Below the pieces are notes generated by a model. The model was not told where the DNA came from. It ran no database searches and saw only the letters and a list, made by a program, of their open reading frames with translations. From contig CATYHY010000025.1 of assembly GCA_958407085.1 (NCBI GenBank), forward strand, positions 1 through 14,585: DNA of 14,585 nucleotides, read 5' to 3'. This DNA comes from an uncultured Collinsella sp. (lineage in GTDB: Bacteria > Actinomycetota > Coriobacteriia > Coriobacteriales > Coriobacteriaceae). The translations under genes and the position numbers were made by a program. Position 1 is the first letter of the stretch. Each line of letters starts with the position of its first letter. Positions 7,286 to 14,476 of the stretch are shown one piece after another.

Positions 7286-8604
7286 CGCGCACCGCCGTTC
7301 TCATCGCCGAGCGCACGCCAAACCGCGTCGAGGTATGCATAGCCGAAGAACCTGTCGGGTTCGAGGTATGCTCCCTCACCCCACTCGTTCCATGCGTTTA
7401 TGAACACAATCCTGTCGTCTAAGGCAGGGTTCCCAACGACGCCTGAAATGACGTCCGCAAGCCAAGTCCGGAAGAGATCCGGCGTTGACCCGTGGAAGAT
7501 CGTGCCCCGGTGATTCCTTCTTGCCGTGTTATCCCACATGGGCATTACGGCTGGGTACACCTTTCCGCTCCGATTCTTACTCGAGTTATATCTGCCGTTC
7601 TCTACAAGATCCTTGTAGTCGTAAACGTTCCCGCCAAAGTCGGTTCGAAGCGGTCGGACATCCTTAGTGATGTTCTTGCAGCTATGTTCAACCTGTTTGG
7701 GCTGGAACTCAGATTCGGCATCATAGCCCTGAGCAACCCAATCCGTCGTCGTATCTCGCTCCTGAATCGCGATCACATACAGATTGGTTCCGAGCTCTTC
7801 TTGGGCCTTTTTACGCCAATACCTAAGAACCCTCTCGGTATCCGGGACCATGGAAGGCCGATACACCGATAGAACCGGTCTGCCATCAATACGGTAATAG
7901 CGGCTGTCCTTGAAATCAGCCAGAACATCCTCAATGAAGCTCTGATAGCTTTCCACCGTGGGCTCGATGGCCATGAGCACGTCGGCATTCGTTCCCGAGA
8001 ACCGCTTCGTCCAGTTCTCATTTGCCCAACAGTAGAAAAACGGCATGTCGAGTGACTGATTATTAAGGAATTTATTGAGAGGATACTCAAGCAAACGCTT
8101 TCCGTTGAACCAGTAGTAGTAAAAGCAGAATGCTCCGACGCCATAGTTCTTGGCAATTTCGACCTGTCGAGCCATCACGTCATCCACACGCAGGTCATAA
8201 TAGCCAAGCTCGCCTGGCCTACGCGGCTGATAGTGACCCACAAACTGCGGGACTGCCTGATCAACGTTATTCCACTCGGTCGTCCCCCTCCCCCACCATT
8301 CATCGTTGTAATGGTTCGGATGGAACTGGGTCAGGTAGTACGCAACGAGCGTCACGTCTGACTTGCGAGCCTCATGCTCGGTGTATTCGCGATACCACTC
8401 CGAACGCTTTCCGCAGCTGGAGAGCACGTATTCGGAATACTCTTTCAGCAGCTCGGCATCATCAAAAACGGGCGTATCGCCACGGGCGTCAGCCTTCGCC
8501 TCTTTTGCCAAGATCCGCTCATAGCGCTTGGCACTCAGCTTGTTCTTGAACTCGCTGCTCAGCGGCAGCTTCCAGTATGCCTTCTTCAGCACATCCTTCA
8601 GCAC
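7282..8604 (-). CDS. WbsX/GH99-like domain protein of polysaccharide clusters
   Basis: A 440-residue protein with the WbsX-like (glycoside hydrolase 99-like) barrel. A charged N-terminal helix region (1-80) precedes the barrel core: AYYLTQFHPNHYNDEWWGRG (88-107), TTEWNNVDQAVPQFVGHYQP (108-127), FCFYYYWFNGKRLLEYPL (159-176), YCWANENWTKRFSG (191-204), GRPVLSVYRP (241-250) and INAWNEWGEGAYLEPD (402-417). No signal peptide or membrane helix is visible, so it is probably cytoplasmic, which fits a glycosyltransferase-like or unknown role in assembly more than secreted hydrolysis. WbsX proteins are common in O-antigen and capsule loci and their reaction is not settled. The GTG at 8604 has AAGGAG 6 bases upstream, which fixes the start. 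It lies 10 bases after the end of the broken glycosyltransferase. Confidence 0.87.
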   Translation of the reverse strand: MLKDVLKKAYWKLPLSSEFKNKLSAKRYERILAKEAKADARGDTPVFDDAELLKEYSEYVLSSCGKRSEWYREYTEHEARKSDVTLVAYYLTQFHPNHYNDEWWGRGTTEWNNVDQAVPQFVGHYQPRRPGELGYYDLRVDDVMARQVEIAKNYGVGAFCFYYYWFNGKRLLEYPLNKFLNNQSLDMPFFYCWANENWTKRFSGTNADVLMAIEPTVESYQSFIEDVLADFKDSRYYRIDGRPVLSVYRPSMVPDTERVLRYWRKKAQEELGTNLYVIAIQERDTTTDWVAQGYDAESEFQPKQVEHSCKNITKDVRPLRTDFGGNVYDYKDLVENGRYNSSKNRSGKVYPAVMPMWDNTARRNHRGTIFHGSTPDLFRTWLADVISGVVGNPALDDRIVFINAWNEWGEGAYLEPDRFFGYAYLDAVWRALGDENGGAR

Positions 8605-8614
8605 ACATAGCTCC

Positions 8615-9996
8615 TTACTTAGATTGTTCGATCAACTGTGCATACGTTTGTTCAAGCGCGCGAGCATGCTCTCGAATGGTCGGTACTTTGAATGAATCGC
8701 AAATTGCTTTGCTCATGCTCTCAATTCGGTTAGGAGATGCAATGATGGATCCAATGCTCTCGGCGAGATCCTCTGGGGTTGATTGGCACACAATACCATT
8801 AACTCCGTCTGTTATCAGATCCTTTGCTCCCGCGCTATCCGAGATAACAACGGGTACGCCGAAGCTCATTGCCTCAAGCGCCGTGAATCCAAAGGTCTCG
8901 TAGCGCGTGCTCGGCACCACCACGAGATCCAGATCGGCCATGACCACAGGAAGGTCCTCGTAACGATAGGGATCATGAGAGATGAGATACTCACGCTCCC
9001 CCTCGCCCTGACGGAAGAACACGTGCAAGGCAAAGGACCTAGGATAGTTGGCTTCAAGGAGATCAAGAGCATCCCGAAGAACGAAATAGCCCTTTAAATC
9101 CATTCGAGGTCCCAAGTAACCAATCTGGAGTACGGGATGCGCGCTATGAAACTGCTTTTTATCCTCAATTGCCCCATGAGTAACATTGAGCACGACGGTG
9201 GATCTTGGCCTAACGTAACGCTCAAACACCTCAAGCGTCATGGAGCTGTTACCAAGCGTGAGATCGAAAGCCTCAAGGAGCTTGGCATAATAGCTTCGAA
9301 GTGCCCTGTAGCCCGAAGCATATCGACTAGCTTCTTCAGCTACATGTTGGACATCAGACCGTACAGAAGGATCACCAAGTCCCTCATTGTTTTTTGTCGG
9401 AGCGCCTTAATCGGTTTACTCTCCTTAAGTAAACGATACACCCCTGACTGAATCAAACAAAGCTTCGCCTTTGACAACGCACCGGCGTTGCACGACCAAC
9501 AATCGGCACAACCGTGATCGTCAACACAGGGAGCTCCCTGCTTCTCAAGGGAGACCATCGAACAAATTCCAAAGAAATCGTGCGTGGTGAAGACCGTTTT
9601 CACACCAAGGGTCCTACAGGCCTCCAGCGCCTCAAGAGGCAATCCCTGCAAAGTATGCACGTGAAAGACATCCGCCTCAACACGCTTGAAGAAGTTAATG
9701 AACGCTGATTTACTCTTCTTATGAGAGAAAAGCTCAACATCCCGAATCCCATTAAGCAAAGGAACGGGTAACGGATTTACCAGCTCAAAACTCGCAATTG
9801 AATCGCACCTCATAGATTTAAAAGGTGGGCGCTTAACTATTGAGCACTTTGAACCAAAATCTTTCAGAACGCCAGGCCACAGCAACATGACATCGTTCCC
9901 AAGCTTGATTTGTTCAAGAATCAGATCAATGCAGTACGTCGTCATGCCACCCCTTCTAAAGGGTGGAAAGCCTAATGAATAATGAACTATGCGCAT
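8615..9996 (-). pseudogene. GT4 glycosyltransferase disrupted by a one-base frameshift in an A6 run
   Basis: Two partial reading frames together make one complete GT4 protein of about 460 residues. Frame one (from ATG 9996) carries the N-terminal domain: MRIVHYSLGFPPFRRGGMTT, FHVHTLQGLPLEALEA (111-126), TTHDFFGIC (137-145) and a cysteine cluster C157-x5-C163-x2-C166-x2-C169 often seen after HDFFGIC in related transferases. It stops at TAG 9340-9342. Frame two, offset by -1, is open from the A run (9390-9395) to TAA 8615 and holds GYLGPRMDLKGYFVLRDAL, PSTRYETFGFTALEAMSFG and PVVISDSAGAKDLITDGVNG, the donor-binding half with the E-x7-E motif. One extra A would restore frame as RQKNNEGLGDPSV. 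No other damage is seen, so this is a recent mutation, a slippage site or a sequencing error. GC is low compared with the rfb genes. The acceptor and donor sugars are unknown. Confidence 0.88.
9390..9395 (-). repeat. A6 homopolymer run at the glycosyltransferase frameshift
   Basis: Six A residues on the minus strand (codons CAA AAA ACA). This is where the two halves of the GT4 gene change frame: a seventh A, or a -1 slip after the AAA Lys codon, continues into the open C-terminal frame. Confidence 0.75.
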
Positions 9997-11177
9997 GATA
10001 CGGCACCGTTAGACGATAGAAGATCACTGTAGATACGAACCATACATGCCTTAGACTCTTCAAGGCTGAAGCTCTTCACGCTCTCATATCCAGCGGAACC
10101 AAGCTTTGCTCTATAAGCGTAATCCGAATACAGATGCTGAAGAGCATCGGCCCAAGTGTCGATGCTCCACGGATCGCAAAGCACACCGTTATACCCATCA
10201 ATAAGATAATCAGGAATACCATGGACATCCGACCCAATGAGGGGAAGACCGGAAGCGAGCATTTCAATGCCAGCAAGTCCGAGACCTTCGCGCGTGGAAG
10301 GCAGTACTCCAACATCAGAACACTTACAGATCTCAGGAATATCCGGACGACGCCCCAAGAATCGAACGTCCACACCGTTCTGTCGAGCAAGCTCCTCGAC
10401 GCTCTCTTTAGTGTCAGCTCCGTTGATGTAGTTACCACAGACGACAAATACCGCATGGGATATTGGTTTTCTCGCAAGAGCCTCAACAATTATGCGTTGG
10501 TTTTTACGAGCGGAAATCTCACCAACAGCCAAAATAACAAAGTCATCAGGCTTCAGATTCAACGAAGCCCTATACACATCTCGTTTTATCTGAACGCCAT
10601 GAAACTTATCAATATCAACTCCGACGCCCGGAATATACCGAACGTCATCACAATGCATCTTCAGCGCATTTCCGTAATCCTCGCGGTTGATCGTAATCAT
10701 GACATCGCTCCAGCGCGACATCAAATCTTCAACGGGATAGAAACACGCCCATGCCTTGCGGCTTGCTCGATTATGAAAATAGAAACCGTGGGTGGTGTAA
10801 GCGACTTTCGTTTGACCTTCTTTACGGCATTTCCTGAAGACCGTTCGACAAAGAGCGCCCGCTATTGGCGTGTGGCAATGAACGAAATCGAAGGATTCAG
10901 AGGCGGCAAGCTTCTTTAGCTGCCCAAAGGCAGTAAGCGTATCTTTGGAGACGGGCTTGTTCGAAGAAAAATCAACCTGATGGTAGATAACGCCCCGACT
11001 CTCAAGGAATTCAACGACGTCATTTGCTCCCGCATGATTCGCGTTTGCAGCGCAATGTACCTCAAAATCCATGCTCTGAAGGGTTGCGATGTCTGGCATA
11101 AGGAAACTTCGGATAAAGCCTGCCAACGCAGTTACGATCAGCGCCTTCCGGGGAGTCGCAGAGTTAAGGCGGCTCAC
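9987..11177 (-). CDS. Glycosyltransferase family 4 (GT-B, CapM/EpsD-like)
   Basis: A 396-residue GT-B glycosyltransferase. The N-terminal acceptor half contains FDFVHCHTPIAGALCRTVF (96-114) and YTTHGFYFH (127-135), typical of the CapM/EpsD-like GT4 group. The donor half contains IPGVGVDIDKF (182-192), LAVGEISARKNQRIIVEAL (216-234), FLGRRPDIPEI (273-283) and PSTREGLGLAGIEMLASGLP (293-312) with the E-x7-E pair Glu297/Glu305. It should add one nucleotide-activated sugar to the lipid-linked repeat unit on the cytoplasmic side; the sugar cannot be read from sequence. The GTG start at 11177 follows GAGGTG by 5 bases and overlaps the previous stop by four bases (GTGA). Its own stop overlaps the next GT start by 10 bases. 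GC is markedly low (22 of 60 bases at 10561-10620), consistent with acquisition by transfer. Confidence 0.93.
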   Translation of the reverse strand: MSRLNSATPRKALIVTALAGFIRSFLMPDIATLQSMDFEVHCAANANHAGANDVVEFLESRGVIYHQVDFSSNKPVSKDTLTAFGQLKKLAASESFDFVHCHTPIAGALCRTVFRKCRKEGQTKVAYTTHGFYFHNRASRKAWACFYPVEDLMSRWSDVMITINREDYGNALKMHCDDVRYIPGVGVDIDKFHGVQIKRDVYRASLNLKPDDFVILAVGEISARKNQRIIVEALARKPISHAVFVVCGNYINGADTKESVEELARQNGVDVRFLGRRPDIPEICKCSDVGVLPSTREGLGLAGIEMLASGLPLIGSDVHGIPDYLIDGYNGVLCDPWSIDTWADALQHLYSDYAYRAKLGSAGYESVKSFSLEESKACMVRIYSDLLSSNGAVSCA

Positions 11178-12376
11178 TCCGCCACCTCGCCCTTCACGGC
11201 CTGCGGCCCCTCAAGGAACAGGCGCTCGTACTCGTTGGCGATGTGCTGCCAGCTGTAGGCAGTGGCGACACGCGACTTGGAGCGACGACCCAGCTCGGCA
11301 ATCACGACCGCGCCCATGGCATCTGCCCGCTCAATCAGCGCAGCAAGATTGCCAGGCTCCTTGGTCCAGTAGAGAGCCGCGTCTTCTGCCACCTCACGGT
11401 TGAACCCTACATTGAGGAGCAGATTCAGGTCGGTGGAACCCAGAGCCTCGAGCAGGCTCGGGTTCGTGCCGCCCACCTCGTGGCCGTGGAAATAGCCGTA
11501 GGCCTGCTCACGGATCTTCGCGAGGAGGTCACGGTCGTAGACCGTGCCCACGAACTTAATGCGGGAGTCGCGGCTGTAGTGCGTCCGCTCCTCAAGCTCG
11601 GCGAGGAACTTGTCGTTGACGTTGGTAATCAAGGCGAAGTCGCGCTCGGTGCCGCTCGACATGAACTCGCGGATCATCGTCTCGTAGTTGTTCTCCGGCA
11701 CAAAGCGGCCAACCACGAGGTAGTAGCCCTTGGGCGAAAGCCCGTGCTCGGCGCACCAGCCAGTAAACTTCGGGGCGTCGTCCGCAAGCGGGCTCCTATG
11801 TGTATCCGCACCGTAAGCGATAAACGTAGTGGCCGGTCTATAGATCGGCGAATCGTACTCCTCGTGGATGTACCTCTCGATGTTCTTAGAGTCGCAGACC
11901 AGCAGATCGCAATTGCGGACCATCATGGACTCGGAGGCCTTCCAGTAGCGGCGCACGGGGGCGCTCCACTTGGCGCGCTTCCACTCGTGCCCGTCTGGGT
12001 TCACGTATAGTCTTCCGCCTAAAGCGTGGATACGCTTCTGGAAGTGGGCGCAGAAGGGACCGATGCGGCACGCCAAGACGTAAACAATCGGGTGCTCGAC
12101 GTGGTTGTCCTCGACGTAGCGGCAGACGCTGCCGAGCGCCGCAACGTCGTACCAGATGGCCTGGGCGGGCCCCACGTCGGGAACCTTCACGTTGAAGCAG
12201 CGAGCGCCGTGATACTCGAACTCGCCATCCTCGCGGGCCTTGCAAGCTACATGATACCTGATGCGGTGGTTGCCCTCGTGCGACTCGGTCAACCGATCGA
12301 CAAAGGTCTCGTAGCCACCGTAATTGCCCGGGATGCCCTTGGAGCCGACGATGAAGATGTGTTGCGTTTTCGACAT
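11174..12376 (-). CDS. DUF1972 (Cps2T/RgpA-type) glycosyltransferase, probable rhamnosyltransferase
   Basis: A 400-residue GT-B glycosyltransferase starting with the DUF1972 signature IVGSKGIPGNYGGYETFVDR (9-28). YVNPDGHEWKRAKW (124-137), AYGAD (187-191), VVGRFVPENNYE (221-232) and GHEVGGTNPSLLEALGS (298-314) follow in the order seen in Cps2T and RgpA homologues. In streptococcal capsules this family adds L-rhamnose from dTDP-rhamnose to the first sugar of the lipid-linked unit. The presence of rfbA and rfbB in the same operon and the position directly after the initiating transferase support that role here, as inference. The ATG at 12376 shares one base with the previous stop (TAATG), so translation is coupled. 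The protein is full length and has no membrane segment; it would act at the cytoplasmic face. Confidence 0.92.
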   Translation of the reverse strand: MSKTQHIFIVGSKGIPGNYGGYETFVDRLTESHEGNHRIRYHVACKAREDGEFEYHGARCFNVKVPDVGPAQAIWYDVAALGSVCRYVEDNHVEHPIVYVLACRIGPFCAHFQKRIHALGGRLYVNPDGHEWKRAKWSAPVRRYWKASESMMVRNCDLLVCDSKNIERYIHEEYDSPIYRPATTFIAYGADTHRSPLADDAPKFTGWCAEHGLSPKGYYLVVGRFVPENNYETMIREFMSSGTERDFALITNVNDKFLAELEERTHYSRDSRIKFVGTVYDRDLLAKIREQAYGYFHGHEVGGTNPSLLEALGSTDLNLLLNVGFNREVAEDAALYWTKEPGNLAALIERADAMGAVVIAELGRRSKSRVATAYSWQHIANEYERLFLEGPQAVKGEVAE

Positions 12377-13158
12377 TAAGCCGCACCGTCCCCAGATATC
12401 ATGGTCTTCAACGTACCGATAATCAACCGCAGGTCCTGCCCCAGGCTGCGACGCTCGATGTAATCCAGGTCGAGGGTGACCATCTCGTCAAACCCCAAAT
12501 GGCTCCTGCCCATTACCTGCCAGGGGCCGCTGCAGCCGGGCTTTACCGCCAGGCGCTTCATGTCGTGCTCGCTGTACAGGGCAACCTCGCGCGGCAGGCC
12601 GGGGCGCGGGCCAATGAGGTTCATTTGGCCCAAGAACACGTTGATGAGCTGGGGCAGCTCGTCGATGCTGTGCTTGCGAATGAAGTTGCCGACACCGGGA
12701 ATAATGCGCGGGTCGTGCTTCATCTTAAACATGGGGCCGGTGGCCTCGTTTTGAGCCTGCAAGTCCTTGAGCATTTGGTCTGCGTTAGGTACCATGCTGC
12801 GGAACTTGTAGATCTTAAACAGGTAGAACGTGCCGTCATTGCGCACGCGGCCCACGCGCCACTGCGAATATAGGGGGCTGGCGCCCGGACTCTTTATGCA
12901 AATGACCGCGCTCAGAATTACCCCGGGAATAAAGAGCAACACCAAGGCTCCGCCGGCGGCGGCAATGTCCACCGTACGCTTAACAACGCGGTAGACTCTG
13001 CGCCCAAGCTTGGGCTTCACTCCGGAGTTAGCACCGCGCAGCATCTTGTACGCTTGTTCGTTTGTAAGGTAATCCCCCGCAGAACCCGCTGCGGCAGGGA
13101 TAGAGTTCGCCGTGGTGTCGGTGCACGTCTCCCGCGCGCCCTGTTCCATGGTCATCAT
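12376..13158 (-). CDS. Initiating undecaprenyl-phosphate sugar-phosphate transferase (monotopic PGT)
   Basis: A 260-residue protein with a variable polar N-terminus (1-50), one hydrophobic helix (about 65-88) and the bacterial sugar transferase domain: LYSQWRVGRV (96-105), FKIYKFRSM (114-122), SIDELPQLINVFLGQMNLIG (164-183) with the catalytic Asp-Glu dyad, GPRP (183-186) and PGCSGPWQVMGRS (207-219). It transfers a sugar-1-phosphate, in this branch most often glucose or galactose, from a UDP-sugar to undecaprenyl phosphate, starting each repeat unit. The long WbaP/CpsE N-terminal membrane domain is absent. I choose ATG 13158 because GGAG (13165-13168) is 6 bases upstream; TTG 13170 with GGGAGG 4 bases upstream is an alternative adding four residues. 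A small hairpin (GGCTC-TTG-GAGCC, 13163-13175) covers that ribosome site. It lies 64 bases after loaP. Confidence 0.93.
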   Translation of the reverse strand: MMTMEQGARETCTDTTANSIPAAAGSAGDYLTNEQAYKMLRGANSGVKPKLGRRVYRVVKRTVDIAAAGGALVLLFIPGVILSAVICIKSPGASPLYSQWRVGRVRNDGTFYLFKIYKFRSMVPNADQMLKDLQAQNEATGPMFKMKHDPRIIPGVGNFIRKHSIDELPQLINVFLGQMNLIGPRPGLPREVALYSEHDMKRLAVKPGCSGPWQVMGRSHLGFDEMVTLDLDYIERRSLGQDLRLIIGTLKTMISGDGAA

Positions 13159-13162
13159 CGTA

Positions 13163-13175
13163 GGCTCCAAGAGCC
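13163..13175 (-). promoter_or_regulatory. Small hairpin over the ribosome site of the initiating transferase
   Basis: GGCTC and GAGCC flank TTG as a perfect 5-bp stem. The 3' arm contains the GGAG used by ATG 13158 and the loop is the alternative TTG start codon, so folding could limit initiation. A stem this short may form by chance. Confidence 0.3.
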
Positions 13176-13222
13176 CTCCCCCGTTACTTTTTTCCTTCGA
13201 TCGTCTGCTTGCAAACTTGCAG

Positions 13223-13768
13223 CTAGGCGATTGCTTTTCTGTGATTGCGCATGACGCGCTGCTCGTTTGAAAGCACCGCGAGGCCGACGCGGGTGGTTAC
13301 GCGTCGGCCGCACAGGTTGAGCTCCAAAAAGGCAGTGCTCTTGCGTCTGTTAATGGTTTTGATAAGGGCCTCGTGGCCTAGCAGCGGACCTGCCGTTACT
13401 ACGACCTGGTCTCCATCCTTTAGAGCCTCGCTCATGGGCACTACGCGGTCTCCCCTATTGGTAAAGCCGCCAATGAGCTGGGTCTCTTCTTTTGCCAGCG
13501 GCACAAACTGACCGTCCTGGGAAAGCACCCGAGCAAAGTCGTCCATGCGCAGCAGATACTGTTGCACGGTGCGAGGATCTGCCGTATCGCAAATGAGATA
13601 ACCGGGAAAGAGCGGCTTGGGTGTGCTGACCCATTCGCCGTGCACCTTGATCTCGGTTTGAAATTGGGGATAAAAGAGCTCCTGCATGGCGCCAGACGGC
13701 ACCACATGCTCGATGCGCTCGCGCATTACGTCTTCGCGACCGTTAATGACCTGGATCACATACCACAC
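13223..13768 (-). CDS. loaP: LoaP-like NusG paralogue, transcription antiterminator of the operon
   Basis: A 181-residue NusG-family protein. The N-terminal NGN domain opens with MWYVIQVINGREDVMRERIE (1-20), followed by ELFYPQFQ (30-37) and KPLFPGYL (51-58), the hallmark FPGY of NusG proteins. A short linker leads to the C-terminal KOW domain, GDQVVVTAGPLLGHEALIKT (119-138) with NRRKSTAFLEL (140-150). Specialised NusG paralogues that are the first gene of long polysaccharide or antibiotic operons (LoaP, UpxY, RfaH) bind RNA polymerase at a leader element and suppress termination downstream. I place the start at GTG 13768, giving the usual MWYV N-terminus, because AAGGGGG (13777-13783) is 8 bases upstream; GTG 13777 and 13774 are too close to it. 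It is first in the operon, after a long structured leader. Confidence 0.9.
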   Translation of the reverse strand: MWYVIQVINGREDVMRERIEHVVPSGAMQELFYPQFQTEIKVHGEWVSTPKPLFPGYLICDTADPRTVQQYLLRMDDFARVLSQDGQFVPLAKEETQLIGGFTNRGDRVVPMSEALKDGDQVVVTAGPLLGHEALIKTINRRKSTAFLELNLCGRRVTTRVGLAVLSNEQRVMRNHRKAIA

Positions 13769-13776
13769 GAGCACCA

Positions 13777-13783
13777 CCCCCTT
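13777..13783 (-). promoter_or_regulatory. Ribosome binding site of loaP
   Basis: AAGGGGG on the minus strand, 8 bases before GTG 13768. Two earlier in-frame GTG codons overlap or abut it, so it selects the shorter protein. Confidence 0.5.
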
Positions 13784-13816
13784 GCTGTCTTACGTGTGGC
13801 TCACGGGGTTTGGGTA

Positions 13817-13853
13817 TGGCTTCGCCAGGGCGCTTGTGCGCGAAGGCGCTCCA
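13817..13853 (-). promoter_or_regulatory. Possible leader hairpin close to loaP
   Basis: In minus-strand RNA, CUUCGC (13840-13845) pairs with GCGAAG (13820-13825), a 14-base loop containing GC-ACAA-GC between them, and UGG/CCA outside after a five-base bulge. Other foldings such as GCGC-ACAA-GCGC compete, so the exact structure is uncertain. No U tract follows, so it is not an intrinsic terminator. Confidence 0.35.
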
Positions 13854-13967
13854 TATTCAAACCCTGAGCCCAGTCAGACAAGCACGTGGCTCTGCCCCAC
13901 CGTGAACGGTATGTACATATGCAGTTGCTAGAGACACGGAAGTATATCGCAAAATGACCGCATCCCC

Positions 13968-14025
13968 AGCTGGCTGCGTGCGAACCAGTCAAGCGGGTAC
14001 AAAACTGGACCGCACGCAAACAGCT
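13968..14025 (-). promoter_or_regulatory. Long imperfect hairpin, candidate leader RNA element for the LoaP-like antiterminator
   Basis: The 58-base element has three nested perfect arms: AGCTG/CAGCT (5 bp), GCGTGCG/CGCACGC (7 bp) and CCAGT/ACTGG (5 bp), separated by 3x3 and 2x2 internal positions around a 14-base loop. In minus-strand RNA the internal positions add U-A, U-G and G-U pairs, leaving just U-C and U-U mismatches and about 20 pairs. In plus-strand RNA two of those three pairs, the U-G and the G-U, become C-A and A-C mismatches, so the fold favours the operon's direction. No U tract follows. Binding by the LoaP-like protein is inference. Confidence 0.6.
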
Positions 14026-14045
14026 CTAGGACTGCTACTTTTAGT

Positions 14046-14079
14046 CATGACAAACTAACAAACAAGTTAATGCATGACA
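14046..14079. repeat. Duplicated CATGACA heptamer, spaced 27 bases
   Basis: CATGACA occurs at 14046-14052 and 14073-14079 on the plus strand, with an AT-rich stretch between. The pair lies just upstream of the long leader hairpin, where an operator or activator site could be. Two 7-mers may be chance. Confidence 0.25.
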
Positions 14080-14235
14080 TCTTTATTGGAGCTCGTGGTG
14101 TTTCTGGCACCGCCGTTACGGCCGGATGCTGATCGACCCTGCGCTTTGCGACTTGCTGGAGCCGTGAGCACAGTTGAACTCATGTAACGTTATGTATCCT
14201 AGCACAAGCTGGTAGCGAAACTGATTTGTCTTGTG

Positions 14236-14294
14236 GTGAACAACATATCGTTCATTTAGTGTGCTTAATGGGGCCGTTTTGCGATGTTGTTCAC
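14236..14294. repeat. 11-bp perfect inverted repeat with 37-base spacer
   Basis: GTGAACAACAT (14236-14246) and ATGTTGTTCAC (14284-14294) are perfect complements. Inside, CG/CG with a two-base bulge and CATT/AATG could extend the stem. The element is symmetric, so it could be a transcribed hairpin or a protein-binding site. There is no U tract on either side and no transposase, so it is neither a clear terminator nor an insertion element. Confidence 0.55.
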
Positions 14295-14476
14295 ATTGAT
14301 GCAGGTTATTAAGGTACTGGCGGTGATTAGGGGCGTTCCTGAAGCCCAAATGAAGCAGCGAGCTGCGCCGATGATCGCGTTCGTCTAACAAACTATGTAC
14401 AGACATGGGAAATAAATTGTGCAACTTTTTGTTGCCGAAGGAGGGGTTTGTGGCGCGAGGTATTTTGACATGAAAA

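Larger units (their letters stand above)
13769..14476. other. Gene-free region: untranslated leader and upstream DNA of the polysaccharide operon
   Basis: About 700 bases with no protein-coding region I can support on either strand. It holds two long imperfect inverted repeats (13968-14025 and 14236-14294), smaller hairpins (13817-13853; ACCG/CGGT at 13899-13910; GCAAC/GTTGC at 14421-14435), a duplicated CATGACA heptamer, and a TATACT box (13941-13946) with no convincing -35 partner. The operon promoter must lie here but I cannot place it with confidence. The composition is less GC-rich than the rfb genes. No ops or JUMPStart element is visible. Confidence 0.6.

Noticed and set aside
9389..9396. 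A canonical tandem-slip -1 programmed frameshift site in the GT4 gene
   Set aside because: The frame is CAA AAA ACA, so only the Lys tRNA would re-pair well; it is not the X-XXY-YYZ arrangement. Simple loss of one A is the more economical reading, though slippage is not excluded.
13941..13946. TATACT as the -10 box of the operon promoter
   Set aside because: No acceptable -35 lies 16-18 bases upstream, and a start there would leave the well-formed leader hairpin untranscribed.
14236..14294. Invertible promoter flanked by inverted repeats
   Set aside because: The spacer is 37 bases, too short for a complete promoter, and no site-specific recombinase gene is in the window.
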